A stretch of DNA of 64,000 nucleotides from Streptomyces sp. 549 (GCF_030124175.1 NZ_JASKMT010000005.1:248001-312000); one strand, 5' to 3'. Positions 8,482 through 18,032 are shown, numbered from the stretch's first letter. Translations and numbers: made by a program. The notes: generated from the letters alone by a model not told the origin.

Positions 8482-9276
8482 TCACTCCGACGCGGTGGGA
8501 CCGGCCTCCGGGTCGGCATCCGCGTCTGCGGTGCCGGTGCTTCCGGCGGTGCCGCTGGTGCCGGTGCTTCCGGCGGCCGGGGACTTCTCCAGCAGGCGCG
8601 CCAGCTGCCCGCCCAGCACCCGCTTGAACTTCCGCTGCGGCCGACCGCGGTCCAGTACCGCCACCTCGAGCTGGTCGGCGGTCAGGGTGCGCTCCCCGCC
8701 GTTGTTGTCCCTGGTCAGCGCCTCCATGGCCAGTTGCAGCACCTCGGCGAGCGACATGTCGTCGCGGTGCCGCTCCTCGAGGTAGTTGCCGATCTGCTCC
8801 GAGTTGCCGCCCACGGCAACCGAGCCGTGCTCGTCGACGATGGACCCGTCGTGCGGCAGCCGGTAGATCTGGTCGTCCTCCGGCGCCTCACCGACCTCGG
8901 CGACGATCAGCTCCACCTCGTAGGGCTTCTCCCCGACGCTGGAGAAGATGGTGCCGAGCGTCTGCGCGTAGACGTTGGCGAGCCCGCGGGCCGTCACGTC
9001 GTGGCGGGCGTAGGTGTACCCGCGCAGGTCCGCGTAGCGGACGCCGCCGATGCGCAGGTTCTCGAACTCGTTGTACTTGCCGACCGCGGCGAAGGCGATG
9101 CGGTCGTAGATCTCGCTGACCTTGTGCAGCGCCCTGGAGGGGTTCTCCGCGACGAACACGATGCCTTCGGTGTACTGCAGCACCACCACGCTGCGTCCGC
9201 GCGCGATGCCCTTGCGGGCATACTCGGCGCGGTCGGCCATGGCCTGCTGGGGTGAGACATAGAACGGCGTGGACAC
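8482..9276 (-). CDS. prcA: 20S proteasome alpha subunit
   Basis: A 264-residue alpha subunit that forms the outer gating rings of the 20S core and docks the Mpa/ARC ATPase. The N-terminal [20 protein letters not shown] is characteristic, with the gate residues and helix H0. The proteasome fold continues through [20 protein letters not shown] and [11 protein letters not shown]. The last 35 residues are a low-complexity Gly/Thr/Ala/Asp tail typical of Streptomyces PrcA. The GTG start at 9276 has a GGGAAAG purine stretch upstream. It lies 24 bases behind prcB in the same operon. Confidence 0.97.
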   Translation of the reverse strand: MSTPFYVSPQQAMADRAEYARKGIARGRSVVVLQYTEGIVFVAENPSRALHKVSEIYDRIAFAAVGKYNEFENLRIGGVRYADLRGYTYARHDVTARGLANVYAQTLGTIFSSVGEKPYEVELIVAEVGEAPEDDQIYRLPHDGSIVDEHGSVAVGGNSEQIGNYLEERHRDDMSLAEVLQLAMEALTRDNNGGERTLTADQLEVAVLDRGRPQRKFKRVLGGQLARLLEKSPAAGSTGTSGTAGSTGTADADADPEAGPTASE

Positions 9277-9300
9277 CGGCTTTCCCGTCCCTTCCTGTGC

Positions 9301-10146
9301 CTAGAGAACCGGGGCCTGGGGCCCGTTGGGGAGCTGCAGCCGGCCGTCGTGGACCGCGCGGGCGACCTCGGCGACCTCCTGCTCGGGGAGGCGGCGGTAG
9401 CCGTCCTCGGTGATGACGGCGACCACCGGGTAGATGCGGCGGGCCATGTCGGAGCCGCCGGTGGCCGAGTCGTCGTCCGCGGCGTCGAACAGCGCCTGGA
9501 CGACGACGGTGGCCGCCTGCTCCTCGGTGAGGTCGGGGCGGTGGAGCTTCTTCAGGGAGCCGCGGGCGAAGACCGAGCCGGAGCCGACCGCCGCGAAGGC
9601 GTGCTCCTCCGACCGGCCGCCGGTGACGTCGTAGGAGAAGATCCGGCCCCTCGCACGCACGGTGTCGAAGCCGGCGAAGAGCGGGACCACCGCCAGTCCC
9701 TGCATCGCCATGCCGAGATTGCTGCGGATCATCGTGGACAGCCGGTTGGCCTTGCCCTCCAGGGACAGCTGCGCGCCCTCGACCTTCTCGAAGTGCTCCA
9801 GCTCCAGCTGGAAGAGCTTGACCATCTCCACCGCGAGACCGGCGGTGCCGGCGATGCCGACCGCGGAGTACTCGTCGGCGGGGAAGACCTTCTCGATGTC
9901 GCGCTGGGCGATCATGTTGCCCATGGTCGCCCGGCGGTCACCGGCCAGGACCACTCCGCCGGGAAAGGTCACCCCGACGATGGTGGTGCCGTGCGGTGCC
10001 TGGACGGCACCCTGCACGGGCGGCAGCGGCCGGTTGCCCGGCAGCTGCTCGGGAGCGTGATCGGACAGGAAGTCCATGAACGACGACGAACCGGGCGTCA
10101 GGAAGGCAGCCGGCAGACGCCCGGTGCCACGAGTGTTGGCTTCCAC
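9301..10146 (-). CDS. prcB: 20S proteasome beta subunit (proteolytic)
   Basis: A 281-residue beta subunit precursor. Self-processing between Gly53 and Thr54 ([12 protein letters not shown]) would expose the catalytic N-terminal threonine. Other core residues follow: GDRRATMG, the [18 protein letters not shown] stretch and SYDVTGG. A GTG start at 10146 is chosen because the protein then begins [20 protein letters not shown], as in other Streptomyces, and GGAAGGAAA lies just upstream. Earlier in-frame starts would run through the promoter region. It forms an operon with prcA. Confidence 0.97.
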   Translation of the reverse strand: MEANTRGTGRLPAAFLTPGSSSFMDFLSDHAPEQLPGNRPLPPVQGAVQAPHGTTIVGVTFPGGVVLAGDRRATMGNMIAQRDIEKVFPADEYSAVGIAGTAGLAVEMVKLFQLELEHFEKVEGAQLSLEGKANRLSTMIRSNLGMAMQGLAVVPLFAGFDTVRARGRIFSYDVTGGRSEEHAFAAVGSGSVFARGSLKKLHRPDLTEEQAATVVVQALFDAADDDSATGGSDMARRIYPVVAVITEDGYRRLPEQEVAEVARAVHDGRLQLPNGPQAPVL

Positions 10147-10249
10147 GCGTTTCCTTCCACGTATGCGGCCGTACGCCCCGTGACGTCCGACCGGTGCTTC
10201 GACTGCTCCGCCGCCCGGAGGGGCGGCTGGTGCAAGGGTTACGTCGGGG

Positions 10250-10255
10250 ACCCTA
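10250..10255 (-). promoter_or_regulatory. Candidate -10 box for prcBA
   Basis: TAGGGT on the minus strand, about 104 bases upstream of the prcB start. The same hexamer precedes pup and mpa. The -35 region (GTGGAT, spacer 17) is a poor match to the housekeeping consensus. Confidence 0.35.
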
Positions 10256-10291
10256 CCCGCCCGGTGATCGTGATCCACATGCTTTGCCGCA

Positions 10292-10319
10292 GCAGCTGTG
10301 GCGGTACCGCCACAGCTGC
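10292..10319. repeat. Perfect 28-base palindrome upstream of prcB
   Basis: Each half is gcagctgtggcggt with no spacer, centred on GGTACC. It lies upstream of the candidate prcB promoter and behind the pup terminator. The symmetry suits a dimeric regulator's operator; as RNA it would be a hairpin with a minimal loop. Confidence 0.7.
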
Positions 10320-10372
10320 GTGTAGGGGCGCGGCGGGCGCGGCATCCCCTGACGGGAGGTACCGGGAAGCCC

Positions 10373-10413
10373 TGAGACGGCCGGGAGCGCGTCACGCGCT
10401 CCCGGCCGTCTCA
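10373..10413 (-). terminator. Terminator downstream of pup
   Basis: A perfect 19-base-pair stem (10373-10391 with 10395-10413) around the loop tca, 51 bases past the pup stop. Confidence 0.85.
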
Positions 10414-10464
10414 CGGCTGGACGGCGAATTCCGTGCGCCGCGGTCTGCGGCGGACGGCCGAGCC

Positions 10465-10683
10465 CTATTCGCCGCCCTTTTGCACGAACGACCGGACGAA
10501 GTCCTCGGCGTTCTCCTCGAGGACGTCGTCGATTTCGTCGAGAACCGAGTCGACGTCGTCCGTCAGTGCTTCCTGGCGTTCCTTGAGGTCCTCGGAGGCC
10601 TGCGTCTCCTCCGCCTGCTGCTCGGTCTCCTCGGTGGAGCGCGTCGCCTTCTGCTGTCCGCCGCCGGTGTCCTTGGTTGCCAT
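10465..10683 (-). CDS. pup: Prokaryotic ubiquitin-like protein Pup
   Basis: A 72-residue, acidic, largely disordered modifier (MATKDTGGGQQKATRSTEE start). The central coiled-coil-forming region (about residues 28-60, ending DVLEENAEDFVRSF) binds the Mpa coiled coil. The protein ends VQKGGE: the last codon is GAA (Glu), not Gln, so it is encoded in the ligation-ready form and would not need deamidation by Dop. The ATG at 10683 is preferred over an in-frame GTG three codons earlier because it gives the family's usual N-terminus. dop lies 121 bases upstream. Confidence 0.96.
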   Translation of the reverse strand: MATKDTGGGQQKATRSTEETEQQAEETQASEDLKERQEALTDDVDSVLDEIDDVLEENAEDFVRSFVQKGGE

Positions 10684-10720
10684 ACAGCTCACCCCGCTCG
10701 GATTAGTCGTTCAAGATCAG

Positions 10721-10726
10721 ACCCTA
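10721..10726 (-). promoter_or_regulatory. Candidate -10 box for pup
   Basis: TAGGGT on the minus strand, 38 bases before the pup ATG. This would give pup its own promoter inside the dop-pup gap. No good -35 is visible. Confidence 0.35.
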
Positions 10727-10804
10727 CAAGCAGGGACTGACATCGGACCCTGTTTTGCTACAACGCCCGGGGACGGCCCGGATGATTCCCGGCTCGGGAC
10801 GTTT

Positions 10805-12316
10805 TCAGCTGCCTGAGAGCACCCGGACGAGTTCCTCCGCGGTGCGGCAGCGGTCGAGCAGCTCCTGCACGTGCGCCCGGGTACCGCGCAGCGGCTCCAG
10901 GGTCGGCACCCGCTGGAGGGAGTCCCGGCCGGGCAGGTCGAAGATCACCGAGTCCCAGGAGGCCGCGGCCACGTCGTCGGCGTACTTCTCCAGGCAGCGG
11001 CCCCGGAAGTACGCCCGGGTGTCCTCCGGGGGCTTCGTCCTGGCACGCTCCACGTCGGCCTCGTCCAGCAGCCGGGTGATGCGGCCGCGGGCCGCCAGCC
11101 GGTTGTAGAGGCCCTTGTCGGGGCGCACGTCCGCGTACTGGAGGTCGACGAGCTGGAGGCGGGCGGCGTCCCAGTCGAGGCCGTCACGGCGGCGGTAGCC
11201 CTCCATGAGCTCCCGCTTGGCCACCCAGTCCAGCTCACCCGACAGGCTCATCGGGTCCCGCTCCAGCCGGGTCAGCACGTCCTCCCACCGGGTCAGCACG
11301 TCCACCGTCTGCTCGTCGGCGTCCGCGCCCCAGCGCTCCTCGACGTACTTGCGGGCCAGCTCGTAGTACTCCATCTGGAGCTGCACGGCGGTCAGCGTGC
11401 GCCCGCTGCGCAGGGTGACCAGTCGGCGCAGGTCCGGGTCGTGGCTGACCTGGTGCAACGTGCGCACGGGCTGGTCGACGGCGAGGTCGACGGCGATGAA
11501 GCCGTCCTCGATCATGGACAGCACCAGGGCGGTGGTGCCCAGCTTCAGGTAGGTGGACAGCTCCGAGAGGTTCGCGTCGCCGATGATCACATGGAGGCGC
11601 CGGTAGCGCTCGGCGTCGGCGTGCGGTTCGTCCCGGGTGTTGATGATCGGCCGTTTGAGTGTCGTCTCCAGGCCGACCTCGACCTCGAAGTAGTCGGCGC
11701 GCTGGCTGATCTGGAAGCCGTGCTCGCCGCCGTCCTGGCCGATCCCGACCCGGCCTGCCCCGCAGACCACCTGCCGGGACACGAAGAACGGGGTGAGGTG
11801 CCGGACGATGTCCGAGAACGGCGTCTCCCGCTTCATCAGGTAGTTCTCGTGGGTGCCGTAGGAGGCGCCCTTGTTGTCGGTGTTGTTCTTGTACAGGTGG
11901 ATCGGCTGGGCACCGGGCACCTCGGCGGCCCGGCGTGCGGCCTCGGCCATGATCCGCTCGCCGGCCTTGTCCCAGAGCACCGCGTCGAGCGGGTTGGTGA
12001 CCTCGGGCGAGCTGTACTCGGGATGGGCGTGGTCCACGTAGAGCCGCGCGCCGTTGGTGAGGATGACGTTGGCGAGGCCGATGTCCTCGTCGGTGAGCTG
12101 GCTGGAGTCTGCCGCCTCCCGGGCCAGGTCGAAGCCCCGGGCGTCCCGCAGCGGGTTCTCCTCCTCGAAGTCCCACCGGGCCCGCCGGGCCCGGTGCATC
12201 GCCGCGGCATAGGCGTTTACCACCTGGGACGAGGTGAGCATGGCATTGGCGTTGGGGTGCCCGGGGACGGAGATCCCGTACTCCGTCTCGATGCCCATTA
12301 CTCGCCGTACGGTCAT
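10805..12316 (-). CDS. dop: Depupylase / Pup deamidase Dop
   Basis: A 503-residue paralogue of PafA that hydrolyses the isopeptide bond between Pup and substrates and, where Pup ends in Gln, deamidates it. The ATP/Mg site starts [12 protein letters not shown]. Asp95 in [15 protein letters not shown] is at the catalytic aspartate position of mycobacterial Dop. The insertion at about residues 40-75, absent from PafA, is the 'Dop loop'. [18 protein letters not shown] and [18 protein letters not shown] are shared with PafA. The ATG at 12316 gives the family length. With Pup ending in Glu here, its main job should be depupylation. Confidence 0.96.
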   Translation of the reverse strand: MTVRRVMGIETEYGISVPGHPNANAMLTSSQVVNAYAAAMHRARRARWDFEEENPLRDARGFDLAREAADSSQLTDEDIGLANVILTNGARLYVDHAHPEYSSPEVTNPLDAVLWDKAGERIMAEAARRAAEVPGAQPIHLYKNNTDNKGASYGTHENYLMKRETPFSDIVRHLTPFFVSRQVVCGAGRVGIGQDGGEHGFQISQRADYFEVEVGLETTLKRPIINTRDEPHADAERYRRLHVIIGDANLSELSTYLKLGTTALVLSMIEDGFIAVDLAVDQPVRTLHQVSHDPDLRRLVTLRSGRTLTAVQLQMEYYELARKYVEERWGADADEQTVDVLTRWEDVLTRLERDPMSLSGELDWVAKRELMEGYRRRDGLDWDAARLQLVDLQYADVRPDKGLYNRLAARGRITRLLDEADVERARTKPPEDTRAYFRGRCLEKYADDVAAASWDSVIFDLPGRDSLQRVPTLEPLRGTRAHVQELLDRCRTAEELVRVLSGS

Positions 12317-12484
12317 GCGGCCCTCCTTGCCCGGCGGTGGCCCGCAGTGGCCCACCGCTCAAGTCCCGCTGCGCATCCGTCCCGTGTGCGGCCTCCTGAA
12401 CCGCACTGCGCCGGCCGGCGTCACGCCCGAGCCTAGGCGGCTCCGGCGGCGGTGGGGAGAATGCAGCGGACCTTTGTCGAAACG

Positions 12485-12524
12485 GTCCGGCTGCGGCTGC
12501 CCGGTCGGGCAGCCGCAGCCGGAC
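12485..12524 (-). terminator. Terminator downstream of the Mpa/ARC gene
   Basis: A perfect 19-base-pair repeat (12485-12503 with 12506-12524) only 9 bases beyond the stop codon. It separates the ATPase gene from dop. Confidence 0.85.
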
Positions 12525-12533
12525 GGTGTCTTC

Positions 12534-14300
12534 TTACAGGTACTGGCCGGTGTTCGCCACCGTGTCGATGGACCGGCCGGTGTCGGCACCCTGCTTTCCG
12601 GTGACAAGGGTGCGGATGAACACGATCCGCTCGCCCTTCTTGCCGGAGATCCGGGCCCAGTCGTCCGGGTTGGTGGTGTTCGGCAGGTCCTCGTTCTCCT
12701 TGAACTCGTCGACGCATGCGGCGAGCAGGTGGGAGACGCGAAGACCCTTCTGGTTGTGGTCGAGGAACGCCTTGATGGCCATTTTCTTCGCCCGGTCGAC
12801 GATGTTCTGAATCATCGCTCCGGAGTTGAAGTCCTTGAAGTAGAGGACTTCCTTGTCGCCGTTGGCGTACGTCACCTCGAGGAAGCGGTTCTCCTCGGAT
12901 TCGGCGTACATCTGCTCCACGACGGACTGGATCATTCCGGCGACCGCGGCTTCACGGTTGCCGTTGTTCTCGGCCAGGTCCTCGGAGTGGATCGGCAGGT
13001 TCGGCGTGAGGTACTTCGAGAAGATGTCCTTGGCCGCCTGGGCGTCCGGACGCTCGATCTTGATCTTGACGTCCAGCCGGCCGGGCCGCAGGATCGCCGG
13101 GTCGATCATGTCCTCGCGGTTGGAGGCGCCGATGACGATGACGTTCTCCAGGCCCTCCACACCGTCGATCTCCGACAGCAGCTGCGGGACGATGGTGTTC
13201 TCCACGTCCGAGCTGACGCCCGAGCCCCGGGTCCGGAACAGCGAGTCCATCTCGTCGAAGAAGACGATGACGGGTGTGCCCTCGCTGGCCTTCTCACGGG
13301 CCCGCTGGAAGACCAGGCGGATGTGCCGCTCGGTCTCGCCGACGTACTTGTTGAGGAGCTCCGGGCCCTTGATGTTGAGGAAGAAGCTCTTCCCGGCCGG
13401 CTGGCCGGTCACCTCTGCCACCTTCTTCGCCAGCGAGTTGGCGACGGCCTTGGCGATGAGCGTCTTGCCGCAGCCGGGCGGGCCGTAGAGCAGCACACCC
13501 TTGGGCGGGCGCAGCTCGTGCTCCTTGAAGAGGTCCGGGTGCAGGTAGGGAAGCTCGACGGCGTCCCGGATCAGCTCGATCTGCCCGCCGAGGCCGCCGA
13601 TCCTGGTGTAGTCGATGTCGGGGACCTCTTCGAGGACGAGCTCCTCGACCTCGCTCTTGGGCACGACCTCGTAGACGTACCCCGAGCGCGGCTCCAGGAG
13701 GAGTGCGTCACCGGCCCGCAGTGTCGTCTGCAGCAGGGGCTCGGCGAGCCGGACCACCCGCTCCTCGTCGGTGTGCCCGAGGACCAGCGCACGCTCGCCG
13801 TCCTCCAGCACCTCCTTGAGCGTGACGATGTCGCCGGCGCGCTCGTACTCCATGGCCTCGACCACGTTGAGCGCTTCGTTGAGCATCAGCTCCTGGCCGC
13901 GCCGGAGCTCCTCCAGCTCGACGCCGGGGCTGACGTTCACCCGGAGCTTGCGGCCCCCGGTGAAGATGTCGGCCGTGCCGTCCTCGTTGGCCTGCAGGAA
14001 GACACCGAAACCGGCAGGCGGCTGAGCGAGCCGGTCGACCTCCTCCTTGAGTGCGACGATCTGGTCGCGGGCCTCACGCAGCGTGTTGGCGAGCCGCTCG
14101 TTCTGCGCGGACACGCCGGCCAGATTGGTCTGAAGCTCGACGATCCGCTCCTCGAGAACTCGAGTGTGGCGCGGAGAGTCGGCGAGCTTGCGGCGCAGGA
14201 CGGCGATTTCCTGCTCGAGAAAGGCAACCTGGCCAGCCGGGTCTTCGGAACCCCGACCGGGCCGGATGCCGCGGTTCATGTCGTCGTCGTGGGCTGCCAC
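12534..14300 (-). CDS. arc: Proteasome-activating AAA+ ATPase Mpa/ARC
   Basis: A 588-residue ring ATPase that captures Pup, unfolds tagged proteins and threads them into the 20S core. An N-terminal coiled coil (about 22-92) binds Pup, followed by a double OB-fold region (about 95-235) and an AAA+ domain with Walker A GPPGCGKT (273-280) and Walker B VIVFFDE (344-350). The C-terminus QYL carries the penultimate tyrosine needed to dock into the alpha ring. The GTG at 14300 gives [11 protein letters not shown], the usual Streptomyces start; a GTG 9 bases upstream is possible. Also called mpa in mycobacteria. Confidence 0.96.
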   Translation of the reverse strand: MAAHDDDMNRGIRPGRGSEDPAGQVAFLEQEIAVLRRKLADSPRHTRVLEERIVELQTNLAGVSAQNERLANTLREARDQIVALKEEVDRLAQPPAGFGVFLQANEDGTADIFTGGRKLRVNVSPGVELEELRRGQELMLNEALNVVEAMEYERAGDIVTLKEVLEDGERALVLGHTDEERVVRLAEPLLQTTLRAGDALLLEPRSGYVYEVVPKSEVEELVLEEVPDIDYTRIGGLGGQIELIRDAVELPYLHPDLFKEHELRPPKGVLLYGPPGCGKTLIAKAVANSLAKKVAEVTGQPAGKSFFLNIKGPELLNKYVGETERHIRLVFQRAREKASEGTPVIVFFDEMDSLFRTRGSGVSSDVENTIVPQLLSEIDGVEGLENVIVIGASNREDMIDPAILRPGRLDVKIKIERPDAQAAKDIFSKYLTPNLPIHSEDLAENNGNREAAVAGMIQSVVEQMYAESEENRFLEVTYANGDKEVLYFKDFNSGAMIQNIVDRAKKMAIKAFLDHNQKGLRVSHLLAACVDEFKENEDLPNTTNPDDWARISGKKGERIVFIRTLVTGKQGADTGRSIDTVANTGQYL

Positions 14301-14338
14301 GGTCCTCACCTCCTCCAGGGGGAGCTGGACGCTTCCTG

Positions 14339-14344
14339 ACCCTA
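14339..14344 (-). promoter_or_regulatory. Candidate -10 box for the Mpa/ARC gene
   Basis: TAGGGT on the minus strand, 39 bases before the GTG. It is the same hexamer as in front of pup and prcB. The -35 sequence (GTTTCA at spacer 17) is weak. Confidence 0.35.
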
Positions 14345-14541
14345 CCTGGGCCCGCAGTGGTTGAAACCCCTAGATCACAAAGACTGTCGGGGTGTGTCCG
14401 ATCTTCACCCTTGCGCACTCCCTCACGTCAGGGGGATACCCACCCGGCGACCTCCGGAAGCAGCCGGTTGTTATCGTCGGAGGGGTCAACACCCTTCCAA
14501 GTTGGCTTCCATGAGCACCGCAGGCAGGAACGGCAGGCGAC

Positions 14542-14850
14542 ATGACCGTGCGACACGAGGCAGCGACCGGCGAGCTCGAGGTCTGGATCGACCAGGACCT
14601 CTGCACCGGTGACGGCATCTGCGCCCAGTACGCGCCGGAGGTCTTCGAGCTGGACATCGACGGCCTGGCCTACGTCAAGGGCGCCGACGACGAGCTGCGG
14701 ACGGCGGCGGGCGCCACCGTCCCCGTGCCGCTGCCGCTGCTGACCGACGTGGTGGACTCGGCCCGCGAGTGCCCCGGCGAGTGCATCCACGTGCGCCGGG
14801 TCGCGGACAGCGTCGAGGTGTACGGCCCGGACAGCGCCGAGGCCTCCTGA
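14542..14850 (+). CDS. Small 3Fe-4S-type ferredoxin
   Basis: A 102-residue ferredoxin for one-electron transfer. The ligands CTGDGIC (first and last Cys) and the later CPGEC fit a single 3Fe-4S or 4Fe-4S cluster, as in ferredoxins that feed cytochromes P450. VWIDQDLCTGDGICAQYAPE is the typical opening strand. No P450 or reductase gene lies beside it, so its partner is unknown. It diverges from the Mpa/ARC gene across 241 bases that must hold both promoters. A short acidic C-terminal extension follows the second cluster motif. Confidence 0.9.
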   Translation: MTVRHEAATGELEVWIDQDLCTGDGICAQYAPEVFELDIDGLAYVKGADDELRTAAGATVPVPLPLLTDVVDSARECPGECIHVRRVADSVEVYGPDSAEAS

Positions 14851-14924
14851 CCGGACCCGCCAGGGCCCCTGCCCGGCGGGTCCGAGTCCGGCGGCCCCTG
14901 CTCGCCCGCGTCAGCGCGGCCCGC

Positions 14925-15488
14925 TCAGACGGGCGCGGTGTGCGGCGCGGCGCGGAGGGCGAACTCGCCCTGCCGCCACTGCCAGCTGACGTCCCGCTCC
15001 TGGTCGGGGCAGCAGCGCGGTACGGACTCCGAGGAGTAACCGTGCAGTTTCGCGGAGATACTCCCCTCGTCGACCCGGAAGTCGGAGACGGAGAGCTGCT
15101 CGCCGGGGTCCACCAGCGTCTCGGCTATGCGGACGGTGCCGTCCCGGCGTGCCGCGAGCACGTAGACGCCGCTCGGCGGCGTGCCGATACCGCTTGAGCA
15201 CCGCACCACGGCGACCGTCTCGCGTCGGCCGTCGCCGTCGAAGTCGGTGGCGTGGCGGCTGATCACGTCCGTCCCCCACGGCCCGCAGTCGAGGGGGTAG
15301 TCGGCTCTCTCGGGATCGGGGGCGTCACCCGTGCCGGCGTCGGCCGGTTCGGGGTCGCCGGTCGCCTGCGCGCCGGCCGGCATGAGCAGGGCGGCGGCGA
15401 GCAGACCGGCGAGCGCGCCCGCGGTGGCGAGCCAGTGCACCGCGCGGGCGCGGGTGTGCGGGAGGTCCTGGCCTGCGGAGGGCTGCAC
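14925..15488 (-). CDS. Secreted protein of unknown function
   Basis: A 187-residue protein with a twin-basic N-terminus, a hydrophobic signal segment (about residues 16-38, LATAGALAGLLAAALLMPAG) and an AQA-type cleavage site. The mature part has an FG-GAP-like DFDGDGRRETVAVVRC motif near residue 83 and four further cysteines that may form disulfides (CGPW, RCS, RCCPD). FG-GAP-type DxDGDG loops bind calcium, but only one copy is present. A GTG start at 15488 is preferred for its AGGAGAA site about 9 bases upstream. No function is known. Confidence 0.75.
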   Translation of the reverse strand: MQPSAGQDLPHTRARAVHWLATAGALAGLLAAALLMPAGAQATGDPEPADAGTGDAPDPERADYPLDCGPWGTDVISRHATDFDGDGRRETVAVVRCSSGIGTPPSGVYVLAARRDGTVRIAETLVDPGEQLSVSDFRVDEGSISAKLHGYSSESVPRCCPDQERDVSWQWRQGEFALRAAPHTAPV

Positions 15489-15615
15489 GCGGGAGTTCTC
15501 CTGGGAGCCGTGCCGATGGGAGTGCCAGCATGGTGCCACAGGTCACATCGCGTGGGAACGCCGGGGCGGGGCCCAACCGTCCGGGACGGTGATCGGCTTT
15601 CCGGCCCCGACACGC

Positions 15616-15649
15616 CCGCGGCCGGACCCCCGGGGGGATCCGGCCGCGG
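15616..15649 (-). terminator. Terminator downstream of the tRNA methyltransferase gene
   Basis: Arms ccgcggccgga and tccggccgcgg pair perfectly (11 bp), with extra C/G pairing inside the loop. It lies 13 bases beyond the stop codon. Confidence 0.75.
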
Positions 15650-15662
15650 TACGTGCGGGCTC

Positions 15663-16571
15663 TCAGGCGCCGGAGCGCGCTGCGGCCTCCTTGCCGGGGC
15701 CGGTGTAGTCGTCGCCGTAGGCACCCTTGGAGGGGCGGCGGCGGCGCAGCGGCGGCTCCACGCCGTCGGCGAGGCGCCGGGCGGTGAGCAGGAAGCCGGT
15801 GTGGCCGATCATGCGGTGGTCCGGGCGGACCGCGAGGCCCTCGATGTGCCAGTTGCGGACCATGGTCTCCCAGGCGGACGGCTCGTTGAACGTGCCGTGC
15901 TCGCGGATCGCCTCGACGGTGCGGGCCAGCTGGGTGGTGGTGGCCACGTAGGCGCAGACGATGCCGCCGGGCACCAGGGCCTTGGACACCGCCTCCAGGC
16001 ACTCCCAGGGCGCGAGCATGTCGAGCACGACCCGGTCCACGTCGGTGTCGGCCAGGTTGTCCTGGAGGTCGCCGACGGTGAGCTGCCAGGCGGGGTGCTC
16101 GCCGCCGAAGTAGCGCTCCACGTTCTGGCGGGCGATGTCGGCGAAGTCGGCACGGCGCTCGTAGGAGTGCAGCATGCCCTGGTCGCCGACGGCGCGCAGC
16201 AGGAAGGTGCTCAGCGAGCCGGAGCCGACACCGGCCTCGACCACCCGCGCACCGGGGAAGATGTCGGCCATCGCGAGGATCTGGCCGGCGTCCTTCGGGT
16301 AGACGACGGCCGCTCCGCGCGGCATGGACAGGACGTAGTCGGGGAGCAGGGGGCGCAGCGCGAGGTAGGCGACGTTTCCGGTGGTACGGACGACACTGCC
16401 TTCGGGAGCACCGATCAGCTCGTCGTGGGGGAAGGCACCCTTGTGGGTGTGGAAGCTCTTCCCGGCCTCGAGCGTGAAGGTGTAGTGGCGTCCCTTTGGG
16501 TCGGTGAGCTGGACCTGGTCCCCGACCTGGAAGGGGCCGCGACGGCGGGCGGCACCGGTCGGTTCGGACAT
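15663..16571 (-). CDS. trmI: tRNA (adenine-58-N1) methyltransferase TrmI
   Basis: A 302-residue SAM-dependent enzyme that methylates N1 of A58 in the T-loop of tRNAs. The N-terminal beta-barrel domain (about 1-90) precedes a Rossmann methyltransferase domain with motif I VVEAGVGSGSLS (about 110-121) and the motif IV-like VVLDMLAPWE. The C-terminal 30 residues are basic. Length and motifs match the actinobacterial TrmI family that also occurs near the proteasome genes in mycobacteria. The ATG start is well placed. Confidence 0.92.
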   Translation of the reverse strand: MSEPTGAARRRGPFQVGDQVQLTDPKGRHYTFTLEAGKSFHTHKGAFPHDELIGAPEGSVVRTTGNVAYLALRPLLPDYVLSMPRGAAVVYPKDAGQILAMADIFPGARVVEAGVGSGSLSTFLLRAVGDQGMLHSYERRADFADIARQNVERYFGGEHPAWQLTVGDLQDNLADTDVDRVVLDMLAPWECLEAVSKALVPGGIVCAYVATTTQLARTVEAIREHGTFNEPSAWETMVRNWHIEGLAVRPDHRMIGHTGFLLTARRLADGVEPPLRRRRPSKGAYGDDYTGPGKEAAARSGA

Positions 16572-16670
16572 GGGGGCAACCCTAGTCCAGTGCGCTGCGG
16601 GGACCGAATCGGGGCCGTACCGGCCGCCGTGACCGACCCGCCCGCGCCGTCCGCCGGGGTGCGGGCGGAC

Positions 16671-17906
16671 TCAGCCGGACTGCTTGGCCATCGCGGCCAC
16701 GAACGCCCGCTCTACGTCGCTGGTGGAGAGCACGCCGTAGATCTCCCCGGTCTCCTCGACCACGAGGTACTCCGTGGCCGGGTTCTCCTTCAGGTGGTCG
16801 ATGAGCTGCTCGCCGGCCAGTTCGGCGGAGACCCGCATGCCGTCGGTGAGGTCCTGGGCGAGTGTGCCCACCGGTACCCAGGGGCGGCGGTGCTCGGGCA
16901 CGGGGACGATGCCGCTCTCGCGCACGACGGCGGTCGGGTCGCCCTGGCCGTCGACGACGACCAGCGCCCGCGCACCGGCCTCGTTGGCGCGTCGCAGCGC
17001 CTCCGACAGCGGTGTGTCGGCTGTGACGGGGACCGCGCGGCGGGTAAGGCGCCGGGCGCGCAGGTCGGGCAGGCGGGCGCGCAGCCTGGCCATGCGCAGG
17101 CTGTTGCCGGCGCCGGTCCAGATGATCGCGGCGAGGATGGCGGCGAGCAGCGCGTCGGTGAGCGAGTTGAGGTTGCTGACACCCTCGCCCCGGGAGAGGC
17201 CGCCGGCGTGGGTGGCGAGCGGCAGACCGATCAGCACCGCGACCGCGAGGCCGCGTCCGGTCCAGGCGGCGGCGACGGTGCCGGTCATCGGGTCGCCGCT
17301 GAACTTCCACACCACGGCCCGCAGCATGCGCCCGCCGTCGAGCGGCAGGCCCGGCAGCAGGTTGAACGCGGCGACGATGAGGTTGGAGATCATCAGTCCG
17401 GCCAGCAGCACGCCGGGCACGCTGCGCGGCTCGACGGGCTGCATGGCGAGGTAGAACACGCCGCCCAGAACCAGGGAGAGCAGCGGCCCGACGAAGGCGA
17501 GCACGAACTCCCGCCCCGGGGTCTCGGACTCCTTCTCGATCTCCGAGACGCCCCCGAAGAACTGGAGTTGGATGCGCCGCACCGGCAGCTTGAACCGCAG
17601 CGCGGCCACGGTGTGGGCCAGTTCGTGCACCAGGACGGAGCCGTAGAAGGCCACGGCGAAGAAGAGCGCGATGAGGTAGCGGACGGCGCCCAACTCAGGC
17701 AGGACCCTGTCGAGTTGCCCGCCGAACACCCAGGTGATCAGGGCCGCGACCAGGAACCAGCTGGGCGCCACGTAGACGGGCACGCCGAAGGGGCGGCCCA
17801 TGAGGATGTTGCCGCCGCCTTCGCGCGGGCGCCGGGGACGGCCGTTCCCCGGGGACTTCTCCCCGGTCGGCTGCGTCGGCTTCCCGCTGTTGTCCGTGTC
17901 TCCCAC
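16671..17906 (-). CDS. Site-2-type M50 metalloprotease with CBS domains
   Basis: A 411-residue intramembrane zinc protease. HELAH holds the two zinc histidines and catalytic glutamate, and NLLPGLPLDGG (about 205) supplies the third zinc ligand. About six membrane segments are predicted, followed by a tandem CBS pair (about 300-405) that usually senses adenine nucleotides. Relatives cleave membrane-bound anti-sigma factors or other transmembrane proteins, but the substrate is unknown. The GTG at 17906 (MGDTDNSGKPT) has GGGGAG close upstream; an ATG further upstream at 17972 is possible but adds a non-conserved stretch. Confidence 0.9.
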   Translation of the reverse strand: MGDTDNSGKPTQPTGEKSPGNGRPRRPREGGGNILMGRPFGVPVYVAPSWFLVAALITWVFGGQLDRVLPELGAVRYLIALFFAVAFYGSVLVHELAHTVAALRFKLPVRRIQLQFFGGVSEIEKESETPGREFVLAFVGPLLSLVLGGVFYLAMQPVEPRSVPGVLLAGLMISNLIVAAFNLLPGLPLDGGRMLRAVVWKFSGDPMTGTVAAAWTGRGLAVAVLIGLPLATHAGGLSRGEGVSNLNSLTDALLAAILAAIIWTGAGNSLRMARLRARLPDLRARRLTRRAVPVTADTPLSEALRRANEAGARALVVVDGQGDPTAVVRESGIVPVPEHRRPWVPVGTLAQDLTDGMRVSAELAGEQLIDHLKENPATEYLVVEETGEIYGVLSTSDVERAFVAAMAKQSG

Positions 17907-18032
17907 GGGCTCCCCTCGGTCCTGCTTGGTCGCGCACCACGCGGCGTGTCTGCTGCTGCCCCGTGGGGCCACCGGTGCTCCCGTCGATGGTATGTGCCCC
18001 GGTGTCAGTGTCGGGCCTTAGGGTCTTGGTCC

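Larger units (their letters stand above)
10147..10464. other. Intergenic region between prcB and pup, no gene seen
   Basis: These 318 bases contain no convincing coding sequence. They hold a candidate prcB -10 box (10250-10255), a perfect 28-base palindrome (10292-10319) and the pup terminator (10373-10413). From memory, S. coelicolor has a small extra gene between prcB and pup (SCO1645); it appears to be absent here. Confidence 0.6.

Noticed and set aside
15252..18032. Very long open frame running in front of the RecB-family nuclease on the plus strand
   Set aside because: It is antisense to the methyltransferase and protease genes and is open only because of high GC. The nuclease family start is at 18033.
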